Of a stretch of 64,000 nt of DNA, positions 36,245 to 45,193 are shown one piece after another. The stretch is from Rosettibacter sp964572725 (lineage in GTDB: Bacteria > Bacteroidota > Ignavibacteria > Ignavibacteriales > Melioribacteraceae). The stretch covers positions 1 through 64,000 of the forward strand of contig CAZNFW010000014.1 in NCBI GenBank assembly GCA_964572725.1, in the 5' to 3' direction. Every line of letters starts with the position of its first letter. Position 1 is the stretch's first letter. Under the pieces are notes generated by a model. That model saw only the letters and a program-made list of their open reading frames with translations. It did not search any database and was not told the DNA's origin. Both the position numbers and the translations under genes were made by a program.

Positions 36245-37083
36245 TGGCATGGTTTAAAAGAAAAAAAGAAAATATTTCTCCAGACAGCAAAAAAACTGAA
36301 TTGCCTGATGGTCAATGGTCTAAATGCGAAGATTGCGGGGAAATAATTCATAATAAACAACTTGAAGTAAACATATGGACATGTCCAAAATGCGGATATC
36401 ATTTTAGAATTGGCAGTGAACAATATATTTCTTTAATACTCGATAAAGGTTCTTTCAAAGAACATGATAAAAAAATGCGTTCTGCCGATCCGCTGCAGTT
36501 TGAAGATACGAAAAAATATACTGATAGAGTGGAAACCACTATAAAGAAGACTGGATTGTATGATGCAGTAAGAACAGGAGTAGGGAAAATTGACGGGAAA
36601 AAAGTTGCAATTGCATGCATGGATTTTAATTTTATTGGCGGAAGCATGGGTTCAGTAGTAGGAGAAAAAATTGCTCGTATAATTGATGTAGCATATGAAG
36701 AAAAAATCCCTTTGATTATTATCAGTCAAAGCGGCGGGGCAAGAATGATGGAAGGGGCATATTCATTAATGCAAATGGCAAAAACAAGTTCGCGTCTTGC
36801 TCGTCTTGCTGATGCTAAAGTCCCTTACATTTCTGTATTAACAGACCCCACAACAGGCGGAGTTACTGCAAGTTTTGCTATGCTTGGAGATATTATTATT
36901 GCTGAACCAAAAGCTTTGATTGGGTTTGCTGGTCCAAGAGTTATCAAACAAACTATTGGTAAAGATTTACCGGAAGGATTTCAGAAATCTGAATTTTTAC
37001 TTGAAAATGGCTTTATTGATTTTATTGTTCCACGAAAACAATTGAAAGAAAAATTATCATTGATGATTGATTTTTTAACTTGA
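36244..37083 (+). CDS. accD: Acetyl-CoA carboxylase carboxyltransferase subunit beta
   Basis: Beta subunit of the carboxyltransferase that makes malonyl-CoA for fatty-acid synthesis; 279 residues. A zinc ribbon is formed by C28, C31, C47 and C50 (CEDC and CPKC, 15 residues apart). The crotonase-type core follows, with MDFNFIGGSMGSVVGEKIAR, SQSGGARMMEGAYSLMQMAK and the glycine-rich VLTDPTTGGVTASFAMLGD. It is the last gene of the sprA/porX-tsaE-tsaB unit. Nearby on the other strand is birA, which attaches biotin to the partner subunit AccB. Confidence 0.96.
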   Translation: MAWFKRKKENISPDSKKTELPDGQWSKCEDCGEIIHNKQLEVNIWTCPKCGYHFRIGSEQYISLILDKGSFKEHDKKMRSADPLQFEDTKKYTDRVETTIKKTGLYDAVRTGVGKIDGKKVAIACMDFNFIGGSMGSVVGEKIARIIDVAYEEKIPLIIISQSGGARMMEGAYSLMQMAKTSSRLARLADAKVPYISVLTDPTTGGVTASFAMLGDIIIAEPKALIGFAGPRVIKQTIGKDLPEGFQKSEFLLENGFIDFIVPRKQLKEKLSLMIDFLT

Positions 37084-37180
37084 TTAATTATTGCTGCTTG
37101 ATAAACATAAGTTGTATATCGTTTGTTCTTTAAGATTTATTTTGTGAAGAGAATAATTTATGGGTTATTTGTACTTTTAA

Positions 37181-38335
37181 TTATTTGCGAAATTTATCAA
37201 TCATTTTCTTTAGAACTTCTAATGAATATTCAACTTCGTTCAATGTATTATGAGAGCCAAATGAAAATCGTATAGTTCCTTCTGCATCTTCTAATTTATA
37301 TCCTGAATTGATAATTACATGAGAAGGTTTTAAAGTTCCAGAAGTACAGGCAGCACCATTCGAAGCCGCAATCCCATTAATATCAAGAAACATTAACATC
37401 GCTTCAGCATCGTTTCTATATTTTTCAGAAAGAAAAGTTATACTCAAAATATAAGGGAATGCATCTTCGCCCCCATTGATCTTAATGAATTCACTATCTA
37501 ATATTTTAATGCCTTTAATAAATTCATCGCGAAGTTTTTTTACATATTCATAATTTTTTGTCATTTCTTCTTTTGCGATTTTAACTGCTTCTGCAAGTCC
37601 TACAATACCTGCTACGTTTTCAGTTCCGCCTCTTCGATTTCTTTCCTGTGAACCGCCAAAAATTAAGGGTGAAATTGGTGTTCCACTTCTTACAAATGCA
37701 AAACCTGTCCCTTTTGGACCATTTATTTTATGAGCAGAAGCACTAAGTGCATCGATTCCTAAATCATTAACATCAATTTTAATTTTCCCAAAACTTTGAA
37801 CAGCATCTGAATGAAAATAAATTTTTTTTCTTTTCGCAATTGAATTTAATTGTTTTACTGGATTAATACTGCCTGTTTCATTATTTATATGAATTATTGA
37901 TATCAAAGCACAACTTTCATGAATTTTATTTTCAAAATCACTCAAAATTATTTTTGAGTTTTTATCAATATCAATTAATTGAAGTTCAAAGCCGTAATTT
38001 GCTAATTCATAGCAAGTATCTAAAACACTGTGATGTTCTCCTTTTGATGTTATAATTTTATTTCTATTTGATTCTGAAAATTCAGTTTTAGAAATGCCAT
38101 TTATTATGAAATTATTTGCCTCAGTCCCTCCGCTTGTAAAATAAATTTCACCTGGTTTGGCATTGATGAATTCTGCAATTATTTCTCGTGCTTCTTCAAT
38201 TGCAACTCTTGTTTTTCTTCCAAAAGAATGAATAGAAGAAGGATTCCCAAAGTATTCAGTAAGGTAAGGTTTCATCTTTTCAAATACTTGAGGATGAAGA
38301 GGGGTTGTAGCAGCATTATCAAAATAAACTTTCAT
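37181..38335 (-). CDS. Cysteine desulfurase (IscS/NifS family)
   Basis: PLP-dependent enzyme of 384 residues that removes sulfur from cysteine for Fe-S clusters and thio-modified tRNA. YFDNAATTPLHPQV opens the protein. GEHHSVLDT supplies the stacking His, HSDAVQSFGKI the Asp-Gln pair, and SASAHKINGPKGTGF the PLP lysine. The catalytic Cys lies in SNGAACTSGTLKPSHVI, in the long flexible loop of class I members. Ten bases separate it from birA upstream; they form a two-gene operon. No iscU or other isc gene is adjacent. Confidence 0.93.
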   Translation of the reverse strand: MKVYFDNAATTPLHPQVFEKMKPYLTEYFGNPSSIHSFGRKTRVAIEEAREIIAEFINAKPGEIYFTSGGTEANNFIINGISKTEFSESNRNKIITSKGEHHSVLDTCYELANYGFELQLIDIDKNSKIILSDFENKIHESCALISIIHINNETGSINPVKQLNSIAKRKKIYFHSDAVQSFGKIKIDVNDLGIDALSASAHKINGPKGTGFAFVRSGTPISPLIFGGSQERNRRGGTENVAGIVGLAEAVKIAKEEMTKNYEYVKKLRDEFIKGIKILDSEFIKINGGEDAFPYILSITFLSEKYRNDAEAMLMFLDINGIAASNGAACTSGTLKPSHVIINSGYKLEDAEGTIRFSFGSHNTLNEVEYSLEVLKKMIDKFRK

Positions 38336-38345
38336 AATTTACTTT

Positions 38346-39113
38346 CTATCTTAAACTAACATCTCCATAATGAATTTTTTCAGTTGTATTGCCAATTTTT
38401 AAAATTAAAAATCCGTTTTCGTCGATATCATCAAATATTCCAACTTTAATTTCATTTTCAAAAACAACTTTAACTTTTTCAACAATCATCTTGCATCGAC
38501 TGCGCCAGTCATTTAATATTTTATCCGGGTCATCTTTTACAAGCTGTAAAATACTTTCAAAATTGTTGAGAACCTCACTTAATAATTTTTCTCTGCTCAC
38601 AATTGACTTAAATTCTTTTCTTACTGATGTTGGTTGAATATCATATTTACCCGGGAAATTTGGCTGATTCACATTAATTCCAATTCCAATAACTAATTTG
38701 TTAATCTTATTTCTTTTGGAAGTAGATTCAAGTAATATTCCTGCTATTTTTTTCTTGTTAACTAAAACATCATTAGGCCATTTAAGTTCAACATCGAACT
38801 GATATAAATTTTCTAAAGATTGAGCAACTGATAGGCTGCTGCCAAGATTAATTAAATTAACTTTCTTTTCTTTGAAATCTCCCTTCAATAAAATTGAGAA
38901 TGTTAAATTTTGTCCGGCATTACTTACCCATGCCCGATTTTTTCGTCCTCTGCCTTTGCTCTGATATTCAGCAAGTAAAACAGTTCCATCTTGATTAAAA
39001 TCTTTATTTGTTAATAAAACGGTATTAGTTGAATCAACTTCATCGCAATAAATAAAATTGCGGCCTATGAATTCAGTATCGAGCTTGATATCAAATTCTT
39101 CGATATTAAACAA
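38346..39113 (-). CDS. birA: Biotin-protein ligase
   Basis: Enzyme of 255 residues that activates biotin as biotinyl-AMP and attaches it to AccB and similar proteins. GRGRKNRAWVSNAGQNLTFS is the biotin-AMP loop, and ELKWPNDVLVNKKKIAGILLE the catalytic strand. It lacks the N-terminal helix-turn-helix of the E. coli type, so it is the ligase-only form and no repressor. The start is a TTG six bases after AGGAGG. It is convergent with accD across the iscS gene. Confidence 0.93.
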   Translation of the reverse strand: MFNIEEFDIKLDTEFIGRNFIYCDEVDSTNTVLLTNKDFNQDGTVLLAEYQSKGRGRKNRAWVSNAGQNLTFSILLKGDFKEKKVNLINLGSSLSVAQSLENLYQFDVELKWPNDVLVNKKKIAGILLESTSKRNKINKLVIGIGINVNQPNFPGKYDIQPTSVRKEFKSIVSREKLLSEVLNNFESILQLVKDDPDKILNDWRSRCKMIVEKVKVVFENEIKVGIFDDIDENGFLILKIGNTTEKIHYGDVSLR

Positions 39114-39133
39114 TTTTACCTCCTACTGCTTAT

Positions 39134-39162
39134 TTATTAAAACTGACATACATTTCTGTCAA
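39134..39162 (-). promoter_or_regulatory. Candidate promoter for birA-iscS
   Basis: On the minus strand TTGACA (39162-39157) and TAATAA (39139-39134) are 17 bases apart, an orthodox sigma-70 layout. A short dyad, TGACA at 39144-39148 and TGTCA at 39157-39161, overlaps it and could be an operator. Confidence 0.45.
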
Positions 39163-39279
39163 AAATTAATTTTTAGCAGAAAAATTCAGAATCGTATGAC
39201 AAACTTTCAAATTCATACTGTAATTGTAAAATTCTTATAACTTATTGTAAAATAAAAAATTATAAGAATATTTATTGTC

Positions 39280-39297
39280 TGGCACACCTCTTGTTTT
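39280..39297 (+). promoter_or_regulatory. Sigma-54-like promoter of the chaperone block
   Basis: TGGCAC at 39280-39285, five bases, then TTGTTTTT at 39291 match the sigma-54 -24/-12 consensus TGGCAC-N5-TTGC except that the -12 GC is GT. It lies about 35 bases before the ATG of the first hsp20 gene. I find no CIRCE-type repeat for HrcA control. An enhancer site for an activator cannot be identified. Confidence 0.45.
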
Positions 39298-39332
39298 TAA
39301 TAATGGCAAAAATAAAGAAGGAGGTGATAGCC

Positions 39333-39767
39333 ATGACACTCGTAAGATTTGAACCTTTGAAAGAACTTGAAACCTTACATGACAGAATTCAAAGATATTT
39401 CGAAGACTTTGCAAATTTTGGTTTCTCCTTTACAGATAATTTCAATCCGAGAATTGATATCTCGGAAGATGACAATAATATCAATGTTGTTGCCGAAATT
39501 CCAGGCGTAAAAAAAGAAGATTTAAAAATTACATTGCAAGATAATATTTTGACAATTGAAGGTGAAAAGAAAAAAGAAGAAGAAAAGAAAGGTAAAAATT
39601 ATTACAGAGCTGAAAGAGTATTCGGAAGCTTCAAACGTAGCTTCACATTACCAACTGAAGTTGATTCCGACAATGTTGAAGCTAAGTTTGAAGATGGCAT
39701 GCTCAGAATTAATATGAAGAAATTACATCCTAAACCAAAAAACGAAAAAGTAATAGAGTTGAAGTAA
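39333..39767 (+). CDS. Small heat-shock protein, Hsp20 family
   Basis: ATP-independent holdase chaperone of 144 residues. The alpha-crystallin domain starts with FNPRIDISEDDNNINVVAEI and contains PGVKKEDLKITLQDNILTIEG, FGSFKRSFTLP and the terminal strand FEDGMLRINMKK. I chose the ATG seven bases after an ideal AAGGAGGTGAT; a longer reading frame upstream overlaps the promoter. The C-terminal I-x-I/V anchor is not evident beyond KVIELK. It is followed by a hairpin and dnaK, and a second hsp20 lies after dnaK. Confidence 0.93.
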   Translation: MTLVRFEPLKELETLHDRIQRYFEDFANFGFSFTDNFNPRIDISEDDNNINVVAEIPGVKKEDLKITLQDNILTIEGEKKKEEEKKGKNYYRAERVFGSFKRSFTLPTEVDSDNVEAKFEDGMLRINMKKLHPKPKNEKVIELK

Positions 39768-39795
39768 TCCACTACTTCAACTCTATCCTTTTTTT
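39753..39795 (+). terminator. Hairpin terminator or attenuator between hsp20 and dnaK
   Basis: ATAGAGTTGAAGTA (39753-39766) pairs perfectly over 14 bases with 39773-39786 around a six-base loop, followed by CC and a run of T. The left arm contains the last hsp20 codons and stop. It may partly end transcription before dnaK or set the ratio of hsp20 to dnaK message. Confidence 0.8.
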
Positions 39796-39832
39796 ATTAT
39801 TAACATTTATTAACAAATTAAAGGGTATAAAA

Positions 39833-41746
39833 ATGGGAAAAATAATTGGAATTGACTTAGGAACTACAAACTCCTGCGTAGCTGTAATGGAAGGTAATGA
39901 GCCAGTAGTTATTCCGAATTCTGAAGGTGGAAGAACTACTCCATCAGTTGTTGCTTTTACAAAAACAGGAGAAATACTTGTAGGTCAGCCTGCAAAACGT
40001 CAGGCAATAACCAATCCAAAGAATACGGTCTTCTCGATTAAAAGATTTATGGGCAGAAGACTTGATGAAGTAGATGAAGAAACTAAGGAAGTTCCTTACG
40101 AAGTTGTTGCTGCTGAAAATGGTTCTGCAAGAGTTATGATTGGAGATAGATTATATTCACCGCCAGAAATTTCTGCAATGATATTACAAAAAATGAAAAA
40201 GACTGCAGAAGATTATCTTGGACACGAAGTTACAGAAGCTGTTATTACTGTTCCAGCTTATTTTAATGATGCTCAACGTCAGGCTACAAAAGATGCTGGT
40301 GAAATTGCTGGTTTAAATGTAAGAAGAATTATTAATGAACCTACTGCTGCTGCTCTTGCTTATGGTCTTGATAAAAAACACAAAGACCAGATTGTTGCAG
40401 TTTATGATTTAGGCGGTGGAACTTTTGATATTTCTATTCTTCAGATTGGAGAAGGTGTTTTTGAAGTTAAATCTACAAATGGAGATACACACTTAGGTGG
40501 TGATGATTTCGACCAGAGATTAATTGATTATCTTGCTGATGAATTCCAGAAACAGGAAGGTATTGATTTAAGAAAAGACCCAATGGCTCTTCAAAGATTA
40601 AAAGAAGCTGCAGAAAAAGCTAAGATTGAACTTTCTTCTTCGATGCAGACAGATGTTAATTTGCCATTTATTACTGCAACTCAAGATGGTCCAAAACACT
40701 TAAATATTACAATTACACGAGCAAAGTTTGAACAATTAATTGATGATTTAATTCAAAGAACAATTCCACCTTGTGAAAAAGCTATGAAAGATGCAGGAGT
40801 AACTCCTTCTCAGATTGATGAGGTTATTCTTGTAGGTGGTTCTACTCGTGTTCCCAAAGTTCAAGAAGTTGTAAGAAAAATATTTGGAAAAGAACCACAC
40901 AAAGGAGTTAATCCAGACGAAGTTGTTGCAGTCGGTGCTGCAATTCAAGGTGGAGTTTTGGCTGGTGATGTAAAGGATGTTTTATTGCTTGATGTTACTC
41001 CTTTGTCCTTAGGTATTGAGACTTTAGGTGGTGTTATGACGGTTCTGATTCCAGCTAATACTACAATACCAACTCGAAAGAGCGAAATTTTCTCGACTGC
41101 TGCAGATAACCAGTCTTCTGTTGAAATTCATGTTCTTCAGGGTGAAAGACCAATGGCAGCAGATAATAGAACACTTGGAAGATTCCATCTTGATGGAATA
41201 CCTCCAGCTCCGCGTGGTGTTCCTCAAATTGAAGTTACCTTTGACATAGATGCTAATGGTATTCTTCATGTTTCTGCAAAAGATAAAGCTACTAATAGAG
41301 AACAAAGTATTAGAATTACTTCTTCAAGCGGCTTGACAAAAGAAGAAATCGAAAGAATGAAGCAGGAAGCTAAAGAACATGCTGCTGAGGATAAGAAAAA
41401 GAAAGAAGCCGCTGAAATTAGAAATAATGCTGACAATCTTGTATTCCAGACTAAAAAGCAAATTCAAGAGTTAAAAGATAAATTAACACCTGAACAACGA
41501 AGCAGACTTGAAAGCGAAATCCAGAAAGTTGAAGATGCACTCAAATCTAACGACACTGATAGAATTAAAAAGTCTGCCGATGCTTTGACCAAGGTCTGGA
41601 ACGAAATTGCTCAACAACTTTATGCTCAGCAGGGGGCTTATTCTCAGGCTAATACTGGTTCACAAACTAAATCTGATGGAACTGGTAAAGATGATAAAGA
41701 TGTTCAGGATGCTTCCTACGAAGTTGTTGATGATGATAAAAAGTAA
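39833..41746 (+). CDS. dnaK: Chaperone protein DnaK (Hsp70)
   Basis: ATP-dependent Hsp70 chaperone of 637 residues. Features are the phosphate-1 motif IIGIDLGTTNSCVAVME, VYDLGGGTFDISILQIGEG (phosphate 2) and EVILVGGSTRVPKVQE. The linker VKDVLLLDVTPLSLGIETLG follows, then the substrate domain and a C-terminal acidic tail ending DDDKK. Length and motifs are normal. The ribosome site AAAGGG is weak. dnaJ and grpE are not next to it; small heat-shock genes flank it instead. Confidence 0.97.
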   Translation: MGKIIGIDLGTTNSCVAVMEGNEPVVIPNSEGGRTTPSVVAFTKTGEILVGQPAKRQAITNPKNTVFSIKRFMGRRLDEVDEETKEVPYEVVAAENGSARVMIGDRLYSPPEISAMILQKMKKTAEDYLGHEVTEAVITVPAYFNDAQRQATKDAGEIAGLNVRRIINEPTAAALAYGLDKKHKDQIVAVYDLGGGTFDISILQIGEGVFEVKSTNGDTHLGGDDFDQRLIDYLADEFQKQEGIDLRKDPMALQRLKEAAEKAKIELSSSMQTDVNLPFITATQDGPKHLNITITRAKFEQLIDDLIQRTIPPCEKAMKDAGVTPSQIDEVILVGGSTRVPKVQEVVRKIFGKEPHKGVNPDEVVAVGAAIQGGVLAGDVKDVLLLDVTPLSLGIETLGGVMTVLIPANTTIPTRKSEIFSTAADNQSSVEIHVLQGERPMAADNRTLGRFHLDGIPPAPRGVPQIEVTFDIDANGILHVSAKDKATNREQSIRITSSSGLTKEEIERMKQEAKEHAAEDKKKKEAAEIRNNADNLVFQTKKQIQELKDKLTPEQRSRLESEIQKVEDALKSNDTDRIKKSADALTKVWNEIAQQLYAQQGAYSQANTGSQTKSDGTGKDDKDVQDASYEVVDDDKK

Positions 41747-41805
41747 AGTGAAGATAAATTTAGCTGAATATTAAAAAAGTTTGAAAATTAAAAAAGGAGG
41801 TCGAT

Positions 41806-42198
41806 ATGGATGAAGTAAAAGAAATGCAAGAAGTAAAAACAAATAATAGCTGGGAAAAAGCTTTAGAAAATGAATGCTGGATTGCTCCTCTTGTTGATAT
41901 TTACGAAACAGATGATGAATTTTTCTTAAATGCTTATATCCCAGGAGTTAAAAAAGAAAATCTCAAGATTAAACTTGATGACGGTCATCTCGTTATAATG
42001 GGCAGAATCAATTATGACGAAGCAGTAAATCGCAAATATCTTCTCAAAGAAACTGAAATTGGAAACTTCTATCGCAGATTCAAAATTTCAGATAGCATTG
42101 ATGAATCTAAAATCGATGCAAAACTTGAGAACGGCATACTTGAAGTTCGTTTGCCAAAACATGAACGTGTAAAACCAAAAACAATAGAGATAAAATAA
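41806..42198 (+). CDS. Second small heat-shock protein, Hsp20 family
   Basis: Hsp20/alpha-crystallin protein of 130 residues, shorter than and clearly diverged from the one before dnaK. PLVDIYETDDEFFLNAYIPG starts the domain, and KKENLKIKLDDGHLVIMG, IGNFYRRFKIS and ENGILEVRLPKHERVKPKTI complete it. AAGGAGG stands before the ATG. Together with hsp20 and dnaK it makes a protein-repair unit that ends in a strong terminator. The N-terminal acidic arm (MDEVKEMQEVKTN) is unusual in lacking aromatic residues. Confidence 0.92.
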   Translation: MDEVKEMQEVKTNNSWEKALENECWIAPLVDIYETDDEFFLNAYIPGVKKENLKIKLDDGHLVIMGRINYDEAVNRKYLLKETEIGNFYRRFKISDSIDESKIDAKLENGILEVRLPKHERVKPKTIEIK

Positions 42199-42209
42199 TT
42201 CCTCATCTT

Positions 42210-42267
42210 AAGGCTGCTCAAAATAATTTCTGATTTTTGCTGTTAGATTTTGAGCAGCCTTTTTTTA
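42210..42267 (+). terminator. Rho-independent terminator after chaperone block
   Basis: A perfect 15-base stem, AAGGCTGCTCAAAAT (42210-42224) with ATTTTGAGCAGCCTT (42247-42261), and a run of T. The loop is long (22 bases) and may have inner structure. Confidence 0.9.
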
Positions 42268-42313
42268 TTTGTAAAATTGAATTAATTATTTCATGTCCTT
42301 AAGTTTCTGATGT

Positions 42314-44293
42314 ATGAAAAAATTATTTATTCTGATTTTTTTAATTCTGTTTTCTGGTATCTTTTATTTTTATGAAAATAATTTTGATTCATACCAGAAA
42401 AGTGATATTAAGAATACTTCTGTTTATTTCAAAGGTATTCTGAAATCAGAATTTAATAAAGTTCAGAACATTGCCAATTACAATATTGATGTAGAATTAA
42501 TCCCTTCTCAAAATTTAATAAATGCAAAAGAAGAAATTATCTGGATAAATAAAACCAGCTTTTCCACAAATGAAATTCATTTTCATTTTTATGCTAATGC
42601 TTATAAAAATAACAAAACATTATTTGCATCGGCTTTTAAACTTGAAAAAGAAAATCAAACAGAAATAAAGGTTAAAAGTTTTATTGTAAATGGTAAATCA
42701 TCAAAATTAATTTTTTCCCATTCTGAAGTTTTGAATCCATTTGACAGCACAGTAGCCAAAGTAATTCTTGATAATGATGTTCTACCGAATGATACTGTTA
42801 AAATTTATTTCGAGTATTCTATGGAAATTCCCATTTCTGTTAAAAGACTTGGGAGAGCAGCAGGTAGAAATTTTTATTTTGTTTCTCAATGGTTTCCTAA
42901 AGTCGGTGTTTTTGAAAATGGTAAATGGATTTGCAGTCAATATCATCCATATCTAAATTTTTATTCTGATTTCGGAGAATATAATGTAAATATTAAAGTT
43001 CCCAAGAATTACATTGTGGCTTCTACTGGAGTTTGCACAGATAAATTAATTGAAGAAAAATTTGCTTTGTATAAAATTACTCAGGCGGGTGTTCATGATT
43101 TTGCATGGATGGCATCAGATGAAATTATTTTGAAAAAAGATATTTATAAAAGAAAAGATGGTTCACCAATTTTTATTAATGCTTACATTCAGCCTGAGAA
43201 TGAGAAATATTCAAGAAGATATATTAATTGTGTAAAAAATTGTCTTAATTATTTTGAAAAATATATTGGATCGTATCCTTATCAAAATATTTCACTTGTT
43301 GATGTTCCTCATTCAAGCGCTTCTGGTGGAATGGAATATCCAACTTTATTCACAGTTCATGTAAATTTATTTTCACCAGAAGCAACTGGTTCACCCGAAT
43401 ATCTTACTGCTCATGAATTTGCTCATCAATACTTTTATGGAATTATTGCAAATAACGAAGTTTATGAAGCATGGCTTGATGAAGGTTTTGCTTCTTATAT
43501 GTCTACAAAAGTAATGTATAAATATTATCCAAACATTTTAGAAAATTTCAGGATTCTTACTTATCTGCCTGTATTTGGAATAAATTTTCTTTCTTTAAAT
43601 GATATACCTCTAATTTATACCGTTGCAGATATACCACTGGCAGAAGGTGTTAACAGTGCAAAAGATTATTACAAAAATCTTACTATTGGTTCTATTTCAG
43701 ATACATCTTACAAGCTTCCTTCAAGAATTTCTTACATCGTAAATTCTTATGATAAACCTGAGTTAATGTTATTGACACTTGAGAGATATTTGGGTTTTGA
43801 TAAAATGATGAAAATTCTTAGGAGTTATTTTGAAAAATATAAATATAAACATCCAAAGTCAGAAGATTTTATAAGAGAAGTCAACAATAATTGCAATGAA
43901 GATATGTCGTGGTTCTGGGATAATTTCTTTTACAATTCAAGAATTTATGATTATCGAATTACATCAATAAAAAAAATTAAACAGAATGTTTATCATGTTT
44001 TAGCAGAAAGACTGGGAGATGGTTTTTTTAAAAATGATATAGCACTTTATACTAAAAAAGATACTTTGTATCAAAGGTGGGAGGGCAGCGAAAGATGGAA
44101 AATTTTTGAGTTTGTTACAGATGATGAAGTTATAGCTGCTGAAATTGACCCATACAGAAAAAATCTTCTTGATATAAACTTTGCAAATAATTCTTATACA
44201 TTAGAACCAAGATATTGGGCTTCGCTTTCAATTGCACTTAGATGGTTCTTCTGGGTTCAAAATGCATTAATGATGATTGGAAGTATTGGATGA
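42314..44293 (+). CDS. M1-family metallopeptidase
   Basis: Zinc aminopeptidase-like protein of 659 residues. An N-terminal hydrophobic segment (LFILIFLILFSGIFYFY) anchors or exports it. SASGGMEYPTLF is the GAMEN-like exopeptidase motif. The zinc site is H367-E368-x2-H371 in TAHEFAHQYFYG, with E390 in EAWLDEGFASYMS at the right spacing. The second half (about 520-600) forms the usual C-terminal region. A role in degrading peptides in the periplasm is inferred. The stop overlaps the next gene by ATGA. Confidence 0.92.
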   Translation: MKKLFILIFLILFSGIFYFYENNFDSYQKSDIKNTSVYFKGILKSEFNKVQNIANYNIDVELIPSQNLINAKEEIIWINKTSFSTNEIHFHFYANAYKNNKTLFASAFKLEKENQTEIKVKSFIVNGKSSKLIFSHSEVLNPFDSTVAKVILDNDVLPNDTVKIYFEYSMEIPISVKRLGRAAGRNFYFVSQWFPKVGVFENGKWICSQYHPYLNFYSDFGEYNVNIKVPKNYIVASTGVCTDKLIEEKFALYKITQAGVHDFAWMASDEIILKKDIYKRKDGSPIFINAYIQPENEKYSRRYINCVKNCLNYFEKYIGSYPYQNISLVDVPHSSASGGMEYPTLFTVHVNLFSPEATGSPEYLTAHEFAHQYFYGIIANNEVYEAWLDEGFASYMSTKVMYKYYPNILENFRILTYLPVFGINFLSLNDIPLIYTVADIPLAEGVNSAKDYYKNLTIGSISDTSYKLPSRISYIVNSYDKPELMLLTLERYLGFDKMMKILRSYFEKYKYKHPKSEDFIREVNNNCNEDMSWFWDNFFYNSRIYDYRITSIKKIKQNVYHVLAERLGDGFFKNDIALYTKKDTLYQRWEGSERWKIFEFVTDDEVIAAEIDPYRKNLLDINFANNSYTLEPRYWASLSIALRWFFWVQNALMMIGSIG

Positions 44294-45192
44294 TTAAAAG
44301 TATTAATGAAATATTAGTTAACTCGATAAGAGCAGTAAATCATAATCTTAAATTTGTAATTTTATTCTGGTTGACAAATACTGTTTTTGCAATTGTTCTG
44401 AGTGTGCCAATCTATAATTTGCTTTTGAATGACCTTAAGAATTCATTGATAAGTGATAAGCTGGGTTCAGGATTTGATTATTTCTGGTATCTGCAGTTCA
44501 GAAATTTATATGAAATTCCTCTTGACCAGATTCCATGGGCAGTTTTTACTGTAGCTGGAATTTATTCAATTATTCAAACATTTTATCTTGGAGGATTAAT
44601 TTCTGTATTCAATCAGTTAAATAAAAATCATTATGTTGATTTTTTTTATGGCGGAGTAAAATATTTCTTCAGATTCTTTAAAGTTCTTCTTGTATCTATA
44701 ATTTTTTATTATATAGCTTTTTTATTGAATGACTTAATTGGTGATTTAATTACTATTGCCTTCAGAAATACAGAACTTGTAAAAACTGAATTTTTGATTC
44801 GCTTTTTAAGATATACTTTCTTACTATTTTTAATTGGAATAATTACATTAATTTCAGATTATTCAAAAGTTGCACTTGCATTAAAAGATAAAATCAAAGT
44901 AATTCAAGAAATTATTTATGCATCAAAATTTATTCGAGACAATTTTTCAATTGTGTTTTTTGTGTTTTTATTTATTGCATTACTTGGGGCGCTTGGTTCA
45001 ATAGTTTATAATCTTATTGTAATAGAAATTCCTCGAACGCCTTATTACTTTTTAATCATTTCCTTTATTCTTCAACAAATGTTAATTATCTTTCGTTTGT
45101 TAATTAGAATGTTATTCTGTTCAAGTGAGGTTGTTTTATTTAAAGACCTTGCTGCAGATTTTATACAAACAGTAGAAAAGGAAGAATTATAA
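44290..45192 (+). CDS. Multi-pass membrane protein of unknown function
   Basis: I do not recognise a specific family. The 300-residue protein has about six hydrophobic segments, for instance FVILFWLTNTVFAIVLSVPI, VLLVSIIFYYIAFLLNDLIG, FLLFLIGIITLIS and FVFLFIALLGALGSIVYNLI. The start is the ATG that overlaps the peptidase stop (ATGA), with coupled translation. The layout resembles bacterial membrane proteins of the DUF4013 or YihY type only loosely. Being co-expressed with an exported peptidase and def may be housekeeping only. Confidence 0.75.
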   Translation: MIKSINEILVNSIRAVNHNLKFVILFWLTNTVFAIVLSVPIYNLLLNDLKNSLISDKLGSGFDYFWYLQFRNLYEIPLDQIPWAVFTVAGIYSIIQTFYLGGLISVFNQLNKNHYVDFFYGGVKYFFRFFKVLLVSIIFYYIAFLLNDLIGDLITIAFRNTELVKTEFLIRFLRYTFLLFLIGIITLISDYSKVALALKDKIKVIQEIIYASKFIRDNFSIVFFVFLFIALLGALGSIVYNLIVIEIPRTPYYFLIISFILQQMLIIFRLLIRMLFCSSEVVLFKDLAADFIQTVEKEEL

Positions 45193-45193
45193 A

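Noticed and set aside
39291..39332. Longer N terminus for the first hsp20 (start at 39291 or 39303).
   Set aside because: It would begin within the promoter and has no ribosome site, whereas AAGGAGGTGAT precedes the ATG at 39333 at ideal distance.
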